Assembly (NCBI RefSeq): GCF_040183065.1
Contig: NC_091125.1
Coordinates: 111,496,121 to 111,560,120, forward strand
Direction of reading: 5' to 3'
DNA from: Periplaneta americana
Taxonomy: Eukaryota > Arthropoda > Insecta > Blattodea > Blattidae
DNA: 64,000 nucleotides
Positions 32,209 through 46,272 of this stretch are shown here, piece by piece. The notes beneath the pieces were generated by a model. The model ran no database searches, was not told where the DNA came from, and saw only the letters and a list, made by a program, of their open reading frames with translations. The first letter of the stretch is position 1. Each line of letters opens with the position of its first letter. Made by a program: the position numbers and the translations under genes.

Positions 32209-32416
32209 TAAAGTACTTTGGAAAATAAAATAAAAATAAATTAGTACGTTTGCATGTTATTACTTATTAGTTTAAACAGATCTTTCAAAACTTTTCGTAA
32301 GAAATCTTAACCCTTTCCGCTCGAATGAGTCCATTTGGAATCACTAAATATTATATCCTTTCCAGCAACAGAATAATAGTACATTGCTTGTTCCATCCCT
32401 TTATCGACATCCCAAT

Positions 32417-32679
32417 TTTTTATTTTAATTGGTTATTTAACGACGCTGTATCAACTACTAGGTTATTTAGCGTCGATGAGATTGGTGATAGCGAGATGAT
32501 ATTTGGCGACATGAGGCCGAGGATTCGCCATAGATTACCTTGCATTCACATTACGGTTGGGGAAAACTTCGGAAAAAACCCAACCAGGTAATCAGCCCAA
32601 GCGGGGATCGAACCCGCGCCCGAACGTAACTTCAGACCGGCAGGCAAGCGCCTTAACCGACTGAGCCACGCCGATGGCT
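32417..32679 (-). mobile_element. tRNA-derived SINE, family 2
   Basis: Minus-strand head GGCGTGGCTCAGTCGGTTAA, B box GGGTTCGATCCCCGC; central block GGTTTTTTCCGAAG; tail TTGATACAGCGTCGTTAAAT. The duplication GACATCCCAAT lies at 32406-32416 and 32680-32690. Confidence 0.9.
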
Positions 32680-32690
32680 GACATCCCAAT

Positions 32691-34806
32691 GATGCCAAAT
32701 GGAATCTGAAATCCTTTTTTTTCCTGAAAATATCTAATATTCCTATTTTATTAGGTCAGAATACAAGATAGATGCAAATAATTTTTTTTTCATCCAAAAA
32801 AACAAATTCAGGTCAGAAAGGGTTAATACAAAAAAAAATGGAAAGGAGATTACAACTTCAAGAGTTTATCTAGTAATTGACTGTATTTACACTTATCTTT
32901 CTCGTATTTGTGACTGTATATTTGTGCTCATAAAGTAACCACACAAACCATAAACTAGTTTGTCTGCTTTCATTGTTCATGTGACTATCACCGATGCAAA
33001 CAATTATTCATTTAAACACGTTTAAGAGAAAACATTTCACCTGGCCACAAGATTTAATAGAGCCAGTATTATCCACATAGTTCTATCGACTAGTGACGCT
33101 TATATTCACAATACGAGGACTGTTACCAGTATAAAGCCACCGAGGTATGATCACAGTTTAGTATATACACTCACGAAGCTCAATACGTAGTAAATATGCA
33201 TCCGTAGATAGTTGCTGACCACTAGGATCGCTAACATCGCCTCATTACAGACAATACGAAATAGTACCGGCACAGTCTATTGTTCCTAGCACCCTCACAA
33301 CTCAAGCTTCGTGACTGTATATACTAGACTGTGGTATGATGTTAATCTATAACAGCATCAACTGCTGAACACCGTGTATAAGTGAAGATGAGAAGTTTGC
33401 TTCAGATCTTACCACGGAAAATTTGCATTGGCAGCAGTAATATCTTGTTATATCTCAATCTCGCTGGCTCAAGTGTTGGTGACAATAATATTGTATACTT
33501 ATTAGATTACCGAGGATTAGCCTATGTTTCAGCCAGAATGCAGCAGAACGGCATTCTGGAACCTGTCCTCTGAAATTATTACTGTGCCTAGAACAGCTTT
33601 CCATAACCTTCTTATCATGAAATTTCTCTGTCTGGAACAGCTTTCCATAATCTTATTACCAATCACATAACTGTCATAAGAAGCATATCACAGCAAGTGG
33701 ATCCTTCCGGTAAGGATAAGATGCGGAAGTGAATTTTGTTAGAATATTAGCTAACATATACTTATCATGAATTGAATAGTTTTAAATGTAGGCCTAAATG
33801 TTCAGCTGTATAAGTTTGGCAGCTTATGTCGTTTACACTTTGTATATCAGAAGATAAAAGGTATTAAGGTCTCATCTTAGAAAAAAGTGGTATATTACTC
33901 ACGCCAAGAAATACAACAATTATTGATTATTAAGTATGGAAACACGTGATTGTTTAGCTGAACATCTATGAAAGATGAACTGCTTACATACAAATAATTA
34001 ATTGCATGATACGCAACAAATTATTGCCTGACGTTGCCTGTAATTACGTACCACATTCTCAAATGTGGCGGGCACTATAACTTACAGAAATAAGTAGGAA
34101 ATTATAAGATGTCAACATAACCTACATACAAATGGCTAAGAACCTGACAAATAAAATTGTTGCAAGTAAGGGCCTAAAGCACTTCAGTTTAAAGAACTTT
34201 TTTTTGCACCTGTAATGGAATGAGTTGCGTGTGGACTGTGCTCCTCGGCTAAGCCGGTTCCACGGGGGTCAAGTGGTTAGGTCGGGTGCACGTAGAGGAT
34301 CGGTACGCACGCAACTCATCCCATATCAGGGAGTGTACAATAGACCTCAGGTCGTAGTGCGTGGGATGTTCCCTCCCTCCCTCCCTCCCTCCTAAAAAAG
34401 CCGGTCCCACTATTCGCCGCCACACTACGCATTCCTCTCCACTCCTTCTAATGTCCTGTAGTGATCTACTGTTCCACACAGACCTATATAATTTATGAGT
34501 CACATCCCCGTCAGACAAATAACAAACTAGGGGTTTTCGATGTCTCTTTGTACAGAACAATGAATCGTCTAGAACTCATTATCACTGCCATCTACCAACC
34601 TTTGGACAAACCGCGTGGATCTATTCCGACATTACACAAATTCACAAGATGCCATATTTTCCGAAACGAAGATAATAATGTTGTGGCTTATTATTTTATC
34701 ATTTCTTCAAAATGATTTATATAAATTTTTATCCGAACCTTACGGAAAGTTAAAACTTAGGAGTATTTTTAAAAATGTTTTCTTGAATTGATTAAAGAGT
34801 GATCGA
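32691..34806. other. Mostly unrecognised; MITE at 33144-33340, (CCCT)n at 34371-34393
   Basis: Apart from the inverted-repeat element listed separately and a short CCCT microsatellite, I see no feature. The minus-strand frame 34249-34560 spans the microsatellite and has no motif. Confidence 0.5.
33144..33340. repeat. MITE with ~36-bp TIRs
   Basis: GTATGATCACAGTTTAGTAT and ACACTCACGAAGCT (33144-33180) are mirrored at 33305-33340 with few changes. The interior is non-coding. Confidence 0.7.
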
Positions 34807-34866
34807 AAACTGGTGATGTCGAAAAATATTTACGTTAACGTAAATATTTTTCGACATCACCAGTTT
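34807..34866. repeat. Perfect 60-bp palindrome with no spacer
   Basis: Bases 34807-34836 (AAACTGGTGATGTCGAAAAA to TTTACGTT) are the exact reverse complement of 34837-34866. The centre is GTT/AAC. Symmetry ends at once outside it. Confidence 0.95.
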
Positions 34867-36837
34867 AACTTCATTTGCGATAAACTAAAGTATATGAAAA
34901 AATGTTAGCCTACTTCTATTCTAATAAAATATCTCATTGCTGTTTTAAATCATTTTGTATATGCAGAAGCATTCTGAACTTCGTCGTTCTTGTAAGTGAT
35001 AGAATATAACTGTATAATATTTCCTTCAAATTTCTTCCTTTAGAAATTGCATCAAATGTAATTTAAATTATACTCCCATGAATATATAAATAAATGGGTT
35101 TATAATATGTCGAAAACATTCTTTCAACACGTTATGCAAATTTATATGTTATTATCGCCAATAACCTCAGAGAAAGGTATGACTGTATGAGATTTGAAAT
35201 TAGTGACTTCCGGAAATATGGCTTACTGAAAATGTGTATTTCTTGTTGAGCTTGTTATATATTTTTAATCCTATGCGATACACTTCTTTGTGAGTTGAAT
35301 CAAATTTAAAAATTACAATATAATTTAACACAAAGAAAAATAATACATCTACCAGTTATAATGGATAGAAACCTCCTGGACAATACTGGCTCAGATCAAT
35401 GTAGTACAGCTGATAAAAAAACAAACCGTGCAACAATATGACTGTACATCACACTCAGCAGTCCTTGATACCAGAGTTGTGTCATGATGAAACATAGGTC
35501 TAGAAAGCAACTCACTTCCTAGCCTCGATATTATTCTCTCTTTCTTCTTAAAATTGTAATGAAAACATCTACCAGAACTTTGTCACACACGGCAATTATT
35601 GAAGAGAAAACTTGATCATAACACAAGACGTAACACCACATCAGATGCTTTATTTGTTCATATGTTTGTTCGTTAGTCTGAGCTATCAACAAATACAACA
35701 GAGAAGACCCTTTAACCAAGTAATTTGGTTTCGCCACTGTCTGGAGATTACGGAATCTCTTCCTACGAATTTTCTTGATACAAATTATGATTTATAAAAT
35801 TGCATGGATGTCAACCTGTAGAAATAAATACTTCATTGTGTAAACAAAAATTTGTAATATATAAATATAAAGTTAGTAAGTTATTCTATGCTGTAGGCCT
35901 ATATCCCAGGATAATGAAATAATTATTTGTAGTAAACTGATATGAGACTTATCCATGAAAGACACTAATCTATTAAGAAAAATTGTCCAGGATAGAGTAT
36001 TTGAGTACAATAAGGATAAAATACCTTTAATTTTTTGCCGAAAATTGTCTACTGGTACTCAATAAAGACCAAATAATCGAAAACCGAAGTTGCTTTAAAG
36101 CCTTTGGTCCAGGGCAATTTATTTGATTGTAATGAAGATAAGTTATTTCTGGAATTTCTACCCGGGAACAAAGAACTAAGAACAAAATAAACGGACATTT
36201 CTGTATTACTTGAAGCAAAACCGACATATGTACATGGGCGCGTCTCCTATCTGTACCTCATTTGGTAACAACGAAATTTGTTTATTAAAAATTGCAGTAA
36301 AGAACACGTTCAGTGACTGCATATATAACTTTTTATATATAATTTTATTTAACAGGTATAATACGTTATAAAAGCGATGAGCAACTTTGAGTTGGAGACA
36401 CATTGCAGCCTGTGCATAATTCCATTTCATGACTGGTGCAATATTTTCTAAACCTTCCCCAATATAGACTACATAAACACACGAGTATTTTCAAAATCCT
36501 ATAAAATATGTAAAAAATTCACGTCATATTCAAAGCAATGACAATCATACAACAGTGTCAAGAACAATACAGAACAGTGGAGGCTAATGAAGGAGAGTCA
36601 TTTTCACGTGTAGCATACTTGGAGGCGTTGGGTAGCATGCAATATTATTGCGCTCTTACTTGAGGTCCTCTTCTGCGCTACTAAACGTAACATTGCCATG
36701 ATAAAGGAAACGTCGTCACTCCCTATTGTTCGCATGGTAGGCACAGTATAGAGAACATACAGTAAAGACACCTAAGCCATTTCGTGGGAACAAATTCTGA
36801 GTGCGCATGTCACGAAACCGGGTGTATTATCTGGAAC
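34867..36837. other. AT-rich stretch, nothing recognised
   Basis: No gene, RNA or element signature was found in about 2 kb. Open frames here are under 75 codons without motifs. Confidence 0.5.
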
Positions 36838-36852
36838 CTCCACCAGATGGAT

Positions 36853-37116
36853 TTTTTTTTATTTTAGTGGGTTATTTAACGACGCTGTATCAACTACTAG
36901 GTTATTTAGCGTCGATGAGTTTGGTGATAGCGATATGATATTTGGCGAGATGAGGCCGAGGATTCGCCATAGATTACCTTGCATTCACATTACAGTTGGG
37001 GAAAACCTCGGAAAAAACCCAACCAGGTAATCAGCCCAAGCGGGGATCGAACCCGCGCCCGAACGCAACTTCAGACCGGCAGGCAAGCGCCTTAACCGAC
37101 TGAGCCACGCCGGTGG
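36853..37116 (-). mobile_element. tRNA-derived SINE, family 2, second copy
   Basis: Near-identical to 32417-32679. The 15-bp duplication CTCCACCAGATGGAT flanks it (36838-36852 and 37117-37131). Confidence 0.92.
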
Positions 37117-37353
37117 CTCCACCAGATGGATCTCCATGTACGACAGGTCTGGCATAATTTAATATTAACTGAAAACATTCATTACTCATCTTTTAATAAT
37201 TTTAAAGACATGAGGCAAAGGAATGGCAATATAACCATAATAATAATTACTTCCGTATGCAATCATGAAAATATTCACTAATTGACGCTAATGTTCAAGT
37301 CACTGTTTGAAGTTTATGTTGGTAAAATTGATCCAAGTACAACATAATACATC

Positions 37354-37400
37354 ATGGCGTCCGTTGCGGTGAAGTGCGAACGTGAACGTCAACAATGGAT
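37354..37400 (+). other. Possible first coding exon (weak)
   Basis: ATG at 37354 opens a GC-richer patch reading MASVAVKCERERQQW. A good donor (GAT/GTAAGT) follows immediately at 37401. No downstream exon was found. Short start-plus-donor combinations occur by chance in 64 kb, so this is only a candidate. Confidence 0.2.
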
Positions 37401-37705
37401 GTAAGTATTTTGACTTGCTAGCGACATAATACTAATGATAGATAATATACATACAAAATTATTCGTATTACTGACCAATAAAATAAATAAATAAATATTT
37501 TACTAATATTTTGATAGTGATTTGATACTAGCGACATAGTTGGATTCATTGAGAACTAGACCTTACTGAGCTTGAATTTAGTACAAACAACATCAAAGGT
37601 GCCGACAAGAGTTGTCCCTACTGATTCTTCTTATACTGTGATGGTAGGTAAATTTCCGGGCGGAACCTTGAAGAGTCCACTCTCGACAGAACGAATTGTT
37701 ATAAA

Positions 37706-37882
37706 TCATTCGTTATCTCATGAAACCAAATGCTTGTGTGCGCCGTAGCATGTAGTAAGAACCTTATGGTGGGGGAAGAGAGCTCGCTGACTACAAGTAG
37801 GAGCTTAGCGAGGGAGGGAAGCTCTTCAGTCCACTTTCTTCTTCCCCTGACGCGCAGTTAGGTTTCAAGAGATGACGAATGA
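37706..37882. repeat. 177-bp MITE with 22-bp TIRs
   Basis: TCATTCGTTATCTCATGAAA (37706 on) mirrors GGTTTCAAGAGATGACGAAT (37861 on), 20 of 22 matching. Confidence 0.65.
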
Positions 37883-38750
37883 CCTATACTTCAAATATTT
37901 ATGGCTTTTCTAGAAACGAGTTTGTATGAGTCCATTCGACGAGAATGAATAAGATAAGCCCATTATTTTCAATAAGTGTGGTTTATCATTTCAGAATTCT
38001 AAAGATTTTCTTTAAGGGGAGGATGGATTGTTAGAAATTTGGCAAATTTTGGTCAAAGATCACAGTATTCTTTTTTTGTAGAAAATAAAGTTATAATACC
38101 TATTTTACATTTTTATGAAGTTTTAGAACCTTAAGACTGTTGTGTCATTAATTACGCCATCTTAAAAAAGGTTGCGCTCATTAAGTTTAAAAATGCATGC
38201 AAACTTTTGAATTATTTTTTCCGTACTTTTATTTTGCCCACTTTTCTGTATTCACATTACTAAAGATTCCATAAATTTATGATAGGAAGCTGAAAATTTT
38301 ACTGTATGTTCTTTAAAGCACGCTTCACGAAGTTATGTTGGCATTAAAAAAAAAGGGAATAATTTTTTAATAAAAAAATAATTATGTGTTTGCACACTGT
38401 TTTATAATTTCAATATGAGTACGTTTAAGTTAGGATAATGTATTATTACCACTCTCTTTCTTTCTACCTTTCGATTAGCCATATTTATGCCAACTGGCTA
38501 ACAATTTATCACCGAAGGGACTGAAGTTCGATCAATCAGCACACACTATGAGATTTGCACCGACAATATGAATTTGGTACGACTTGCTGCGAGTCTTTCA
38601 GATTTCTGTCATTTTCTTTATACAATTGCACTAACGTAAAGGTACAATTCAATAGAATCTGAACAGTTCCTTTGCGTTTAAAGGGTAGTTTTATGAAAAG
38701 TTAATCTTATTTCTTTTTTTCATTCTCATCCTTCTTTTCTTTCTTTAATA

Positions 38751-38763
38751 TTTTCTTCTCGTC

Positions 38764-38811
<48 letters not shown>

Positions 38812-38826
38812 GACGAAAAGAAAAAA
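38751..38826. repeat. (AT)n microsatellite inside an inverted repeat
   Basis: About 27 AT units (38766-38819 region) are bounded by TTTTCTTCTCGTCATTAT and its complement ATAATGACGAAAAGAAAA. The whole tract can fold as one hairpin. Confidence 0.75.
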
Positions 38827-39912
38827 AATATATATATATTTCTTTCGTTCTCTCTCTCTAACATACACAAGACATACAAACACACAAATACATCCATAAT
38901 TTATGCAATTTAGTGTGAGAAATTAGTATGGGACCTCTGTTTCTTTTATGATATAATTTGAAGAGAGAAAGCAATAATGCAAATTTTAAAAATCGCCTCT
39001 GGTTACTAAAAACGTTCCAATAGAAAAGGATAGCGGGTAGCATCGGGCACCCTGTTTTCTTGACTCGTGATAATTAATCGTACTTGAAAGTGTCACTTTC
39101 CTACTTATGGATAAGCCGGTCGTGTAATATGGAGCCTTGCCTAATTCTGGACTGAAGCATTGCCATAAAAACACTTGTTCATGAAGCCTTCATTGCTTTA
39201 AATTTATTAATCGTAAACAAACTCGTGTAAGTATAATATATTAGAATCGTTTTAATGTTCTATTACTTTGTGCATTAATTGGCTAGTTTTTGTATTAGAA
39301 ATAGTGTGCGTGTTTAAATACGTAGAAGAAATTCTGCTTCTGATTATGTTTGCATGACGAGTAACAGAAATCATAACAATGAGACGTTCATGGTCGCATT
39401 AATAATATTAAAAACATTGTTTTGCTTAGGCCTACTGTTCTCTTCGTGTTTAAAAATGAAAACGCTTTTGATAAATTCTTCGTTTAAGCCGGATTCATTC
39501 AAAAGAAGAATTATATTACATTTTTGTGTCTCACCATTTCTAATTGCGTAATAGATACAAATATTTTTGTTTTGCTTATCCATTGAAAACATATAATAAA
39601 TTTCTTCCATTAGAAATGTGCGTAGGATATTTTAGAATAAATTCTTAATTTTCAGATGTGATAGAAGGCACGGCATACTTTTTTTCTTATAAATTGGTGC
39701 CTAGAAATGATTTCATATTGAGATATAACGATATGAAAGAACTGACGGTTTCAAAGAATCTCAACGTGAAAAGTAATTGGCCACTTTCTTGAAGCCTTGA
39801 AAATATTGTGTAACATGAATTGTGCGCTCAGAATGTCGCTTCGCATAAATTCGCCGTGTCTCATTACGTCATTAACATTGTCGTAAGCTGCTCTATAAGC
39901 CACAATAATTAA

Positions 39913-40090
39913 GGACACCCGATTTTTCCGAATGATTTCTTTTTTTTTACGAATTTCTGCTAATTGAGTTCTGAGAACTTAAATTGTCGTAGGTATGAAC
40001 GAATCTCTTTTACATTTATAACAATTTTAAATCTCTTGACTCAATTAGCAGAAATTCGTTAAATGAATCATTTGCGAAAATCGGATTTCC
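39913..40090. repeat. Foldback MITE, ~70-bp arms
   Basis: Left block CGATTTTTCCGAATGATT, ACGAATTTCTGCTAATTGAG pairs with right block CTCAATTAGCAGAAATTCGT, AATCATTTGCGAAAATCGG. The loop is about 32 bases. Confidence 0.75.
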
Positions 40091-40205
40091 GTAGCAATAA
40101 TGCATGTCCGCTAACTTAAAATTTGTGAACCGATGCATTTTTAATGATTGAACTTTTATAAACAGATATGAAATAAGTTATTTTATGACATACAATGAAA
40201 ACAAG

Positions 40206-40410
40206 ATCACATCTGTGGTGTAGAGGTCAACATGCTGGTCTTTTAAGCAGAGGAACCGGGTTCGATTCACGGTCGGGTTGAATTTTCCTGGTTGAGGTTT
40301 TCAGGGTTTTTCCTCAACCATAAGGCAAATGCCAGGAAATTCGGGCCACAACATCCCTGAATATCACCGGTCTCATTCATCACCAAAATCATATTCATAA
40401 CAAATCAGTA
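40206..40410 (+). mobile_element. tRNA-derived SINE, another family
   Basis: Head ATCTGTGGTGTAGAGGTCAAC with B box GGGTTCGATTCACGG. Central GGTTTTTCCTCAACC and GGCAAATGCCAGG match the central block of the other SINEs. Target duplication not resolved. Confidence 0.65.
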
Positions 40411-40635
40411 ATACATATACAGTCTCCATCTAATTCACAACAATAGAACCAGTTTCAACAATAGTACACAGGCCTTCGGATTTCAACCAAAAAGATTAAC
40501 TCGCGATATGATCAAAGATGTTAAAGCGGGTATAAATAACAGCGAGGAAAAAAAAAAAAAAAAAAACAAATCAACTTAAATTTTATTTATTATTATCATG
40601 TACTTAAGTACATATGATATTTCCGTGCAGAAATT

Positions 40636-41199
40636 CTGCACATGTATGGAAATTGTGCCACTCTCATACATCTATGACGCAGTGCATGAGGGTAGGCCAC
40701 TAGGAACCCAAGAGGTGGAACTTAAACTGAGATGATTCAATCTGACATCGGAATGGGAATCCGTTGTGGCTTAGTGGACAGAGCGTCAGCACGTAGAGCT
40801 GAAAACTCGGGTTCAAATCCCAGTGTCGGAGATAAATTTTTCTGTTCCACACATCCTTCATCATATGATGATGCAGAATTAATAATATATATGATATGCG
40901 AAAAATAATCACTTAGTGATTTAAGACGGCGCTAACTCCGTCGGATCCCGGCCAGTTAGTCACTCATAACGAGTGCACCTCTGCACATGTATGGACATTG
41001 TGCCTCTGTCATACATCTATGACGCAGTGCATGAGGGTAGGCCACTAGAGGGAACCCAAGAAGTGGAACTTAAACTGAGAGGATTCAATCTGACATCGGA
41101 ATGGGAATCCGATATGGCTTAGTGGATAGAGCGTCAGCACGTAGAGCTGAAAACCCGGGCTCAAATCCCGGTGCCGGAGAGAATTTTTCTGTTCCACTT
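40636..41199 (+). repeat. Tandem repeat (345-bp unit) carrying tRNA-like heads
   Basis: CTGCACATGTATGGA begins copies at 40636 and 40981. Both contain TACATCTATGACGCAGTGC and a tRNA-like block (GTGGCTTAGTGGACAGAGCG, B box GGGTTCAAATCCC in copy 1). Copy 2 stops after TTTTTCTGTTCCAC. This is a SINE-like repeat duplicated in tandem; the block after copy 1 (AGACGGCGCTAAC, GGATCCCGGCC) is probably the repeat's 3' body. Confidence 0.75.
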
Positions 41200-41446
41200 A
41201 AATTTTATTGTTTACATGGCAGCAGGAATAATTGAAACACAATTGAAGACTACTATGGACGAAAAGAAGGTCAATGAAAAGGTTTGATTTTTATCACATT
41301 ATCTCGATATAGAGACATTTCCGGACATTACTTTATATACGTTTAATTACATGTCCTCTATCACATCTGAAAATTAAGAACAGTTATCCTGAAACACCTT
41401 GTAGAAAGAAAAGTGGCTGCTGTTATATGAAATGTAGAGTAATAAT

Positions 41447-43642
<2,196 letters not shown>

Positions 43643-43650
43643 GTAATAAT

Positions 43651-44549
43651 TAATCGTTCGAAGCTCACTATGTTCATTTATTTGTATACAGGAAATTTTC
43701 TGTGTACCAATTTGAACAAGTAATCTATAGTCGCGACGCTGTTATTCCCGGCGTAACTCCTCCTCTTTGCTTACGTCTTAGGGAGTCAAGGCTCTATAAA
43801 GTCTAGATAGGTAGTGTCGTTCGCCATTTTTGTTCTTTCGTTGCCGAGCAACCAGGCGAGGGATCTATTTGCTACACCGTTAAACATTATCATGTCGTAG
43901 CTCCTATGATAATAAATCAAACGCACTGTAATTCAGCAAATAATTGAGCGGCAAATAACGTCCTCATGTGCTTTCTGCGAACGCCAACGAAAGAGCCAAA
44001 ATGGCGGGCGATTTTATTAAGTATTTATCCAGCCTTAGGAAATGCTTAACATCTTCATCAGCGAATCACAAGACGCACACGTTTAAATGCAGCCGACCTG
44101 CAACGTGATTGGCTGCCGGAAATTAGAGCGATGGGACTATAATTGCCTTATTGATTTACCGCGCTATTGTTTAAAAGAGGCCAACAAGTCTTCAAGTTAT
44201 TACTGCCTTTGTTTCAGATGACCATTATTCCCCATTCTCCAGTACAGTTGCTCATCACTTAGCTTATAAGCCTGCGATAAGAGTTGTATATTCAAACTAA
44301 ATATTATGTATTAAGCAAAAACATCACAAGAACCTAATGAAAACTTGAGCGAGAAGGGTGATGATAGTGGAGAAGAGACTCATAATCCCCCAGGAAGTGG
44401 CAGAATGCGATCTGTATGTTTGTACTGACCCTTATATGATCAGTTAATTGCACCACACAGCACAGTGACTAGAATGACTGTCCGCTGTAACTCCACCTTT
44501 CACATACGTTGGAGATACAGTTCTTCCTCCGCTACGAGAGGTGGGGGGG
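43651..44549. other. Flank and probable 3' UTR of the Lim3-like gene, with a foldback at 43789-44040
   Basis: TCGTTCGCCATTTTTG and TTCTTTCGTTGCCG (43817-43846) pair with CGCCAACGAAAGAGCC and AAAATGGCGGGCGA (43982-44011) as a small inverted-repeat element. The region directly below 44550 should be 3' UTR of the minus-strand gene; the nearest minus-strand AATAAA is at 44013-44018. UTR extent is inference. Confidence 0.45.
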
Positions 44550-44740
44550 TCAGTACTGGGGGGCTGCACCTCCTGCAGGAGGTCCGGAGGATGCGCTGAC
44601 TTCACCCAGCCAAGAGTCGGGACTGGGTGGAAAGTCAGGGTAGCCATGGGTGCTGCTGCTGTTGCTAAGGTCAGACGCTGGACCGCTGGCAAGGCCCGGA
44701 TGTCCTGGTGGCAGATGGGTGCCAGGTGGCGGCCCCTGAC
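44550..44740 (-). CDS. Lim3: LIM-homeodomain factor Lhx3/4 (Lim3), last coding exon
   Basis: Lim3/Lhx3/4 proteins are nuclear transcription factors specifying motor neurons and, in vertebrates, pituitary cells. This exon encodes the extreme C-terminus: QGPPPGTHLPPGHPG, SGPASDLSNSSSTHG, YPDFPPSPDSWLGEVSASSG, ending APQY and TGA (44550-44552). The block S-D-L-S-x-x-S-S-x-x-G-Y-P-D-F-P-x-S-P-x-S-W-L-x-E-V is the recognised tail of Lhx3. The acceptor is CCCATGTTGTAG/GTCAGG. The intron phase (1) matches the donor of the exon at 50417-50644, so the two join in frame. GC content is well above the surroundings, as expected for a conserved exon. LIM domains and homeodomain are not in the window. A pogo relic starts 108 bp upstream in the intron. 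Confidence 0.8.
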
Positions 44741-44848
44741 CTACAACATGGGATATGTAGAGAATTTCCTGGGCTGAAGACATGTTGCATTGAAGGACAG
44801 ATCTGTGATCTTTCACTGCCTCAATACTCTTATATGCAGTAAGTTATA

Positions 44849-46270
44849 GGGTAAGGTTGCGTATATCGCACCACTTTAGCATCTATAATTTTGATTGGAC
44901 AATACAATTTTTATTTTCTGCATTCCTTTACAGAAATACATTCCCAGAACATTTATCTTTCATATAAAAAAGAATCCTTGAATTTGATTTAATATTTTTG
45001 AAGTAGTATGACATTTTCGAAACACTTGTCAATGGTGCCATGTAGGCAACTAGTTTCCTAAATAGCACCAGCGGTTTCTTAAATCGCACCTCTTTAACTG
45101 CAGGGAACAGGATGAAAGAAAGCTTAATATTGAACATACTGAACAGTATTTAATATGAATAATGTAATAAATGCAAATTACAGGTTTATTGAAATTAATG
45201 AAAGAGAGTAACGCATCTTCAAATGAAATTGAAAAAATAGAGCATAAATTACCTAACATTTAAACTTTCTGAATGCGTTTTTTTATTGTTACACATTTTC
45301 CATGTGCTTCACCAAGCAGTTCAAACTATAAACTGAGTCACCTTTTCTCCACGATTATCTCGAAGCCACCTAAGAACTGCTTCATGATTTAGCTGTCTGA
45401 AATGGTTTGAAGATAGAAACATCTAAAGGCTGGGCCTCTGAGTATTATGACGAGGAAGCTGAAATAGGAACACTTCATTTTCCTGAGATAATCTAGCTTC
45501 TAAATTTTTGGAATGTTCGTATAGGTGGACATACAGAAGCAGCACTTTTTTCTATGGCAGGTCTGAGTGGCAAATAAAATGTCTGAGCTATTCGACAAAT
45601 AGTTCACTGTTGATGTAACCTGAATCAAAGCAAACAAATAACGATCCTGGAAGAACACCAGCTGATAATGTAGGATGCACAGTTTGACGTTTAAAAATTT
45701 TCATAGATGGCACAAAATATCTGGTGCGCTTGTACAACACACACTTGTTGTATAAACGTCCTTTTCACCACTTGATATTGCACCCACCTGATGCATTCCT
45801 CGTTCAGTTAAAATTTTTGGGCCTTTTTTGTACGGCAAGAATTGCTACAGTTGCTCATATCGCACCGGTGCGAATTAGGCACCTACAAAGTGATGCGAAT
45901 TAAGAAACTACGTCATAAGTTATTATTTCCTTCATTTGTAGCTTATAATCACCACATATTCGAAAATCGTACTAAGTTAAATGTTCTTTAATATTTCTTT
46001 TAACCAATAACATCTTAAGATTACGGATTCCTTTGGATACAAATCCGTTATTTTGTTACAAAATGTTAGCTAAATATACAACCACCTGAGTATATTAAAT
46101 ACTCTATCACCACGTTGCTAGCACAAAGAAGTGGCAGAAATCAAGTGACGTGGTGGAAGTTCATATGGTAGATTGTAACAATACCACTAGATGCTACACT
46201 ACTACAGTAACTTGTTTTAAACTAACAGTGGTGCCATTTAGGAAGCGGTGCGATTTATGCTACTCTACCC
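44849..46270 (-). mobile_element. Pogo/Tigger-like DNA transposon, degraded
   Basis: The ends GGGTAAGGTTGCGTATATCG and the complement of GGTGCGATTTATGCTACTCT form ~24-bp TIRs, flanked by TA (44847-44848, 46271-46272). The interior encodes a minus-strand transposase relic. The 'ATCGCACC' core of the TIR recurs inside, at about 45080 and 45860. The element lies in the Lim3 intron. Confidence 0.75.
45250..45850 (-). pseudogene. Pogo/Tigger transposase (DDE) relic
   Basis: From ~45840 downward: KKGPKILTERGMHQVGAISS, then FKRQTVHPTLSAGVLPGS, FDSGYINSELFVEQIRHF, LLLYVHLYEHSKN, and NHEAVLRWLRDNRGEKV. That order (GxHQVGxxxS, PxxxxLxxGxPxGS, NSELF, then the QPLD-like block and WLR) is that of pogo-type DDE transposases. 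Frames change repeatedly and the DNHxSH motif is not preserved. N-terminal CENP-B-type domains were not seen. Confidence 0.65.
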
Positions 46271-46272
46271 TA

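Larger units (their letters stand above)
37132..39912. other. Mostly unrecognised; small repeats listed separately
   Basis: Contains the MITE at 37706-37882, the AT microsatellite at 38766-38819 and one weak exon candidate at 37354-37400. The rest is AT-rich DNA with no recognisable feature. Confidence 0.5.

Noticed and set aside
40755..40832. A tRNA gene
   Set aside because: The tRNA-like block lies in a tandem repeat and lacks a clear paired acceptor stem; treated as a SINE-like head.
44541..44777. Plus-strand 78-codon frame over the Lim3 exon
   Set aside because: Antisense shadow of the conserved minus-strand exon.
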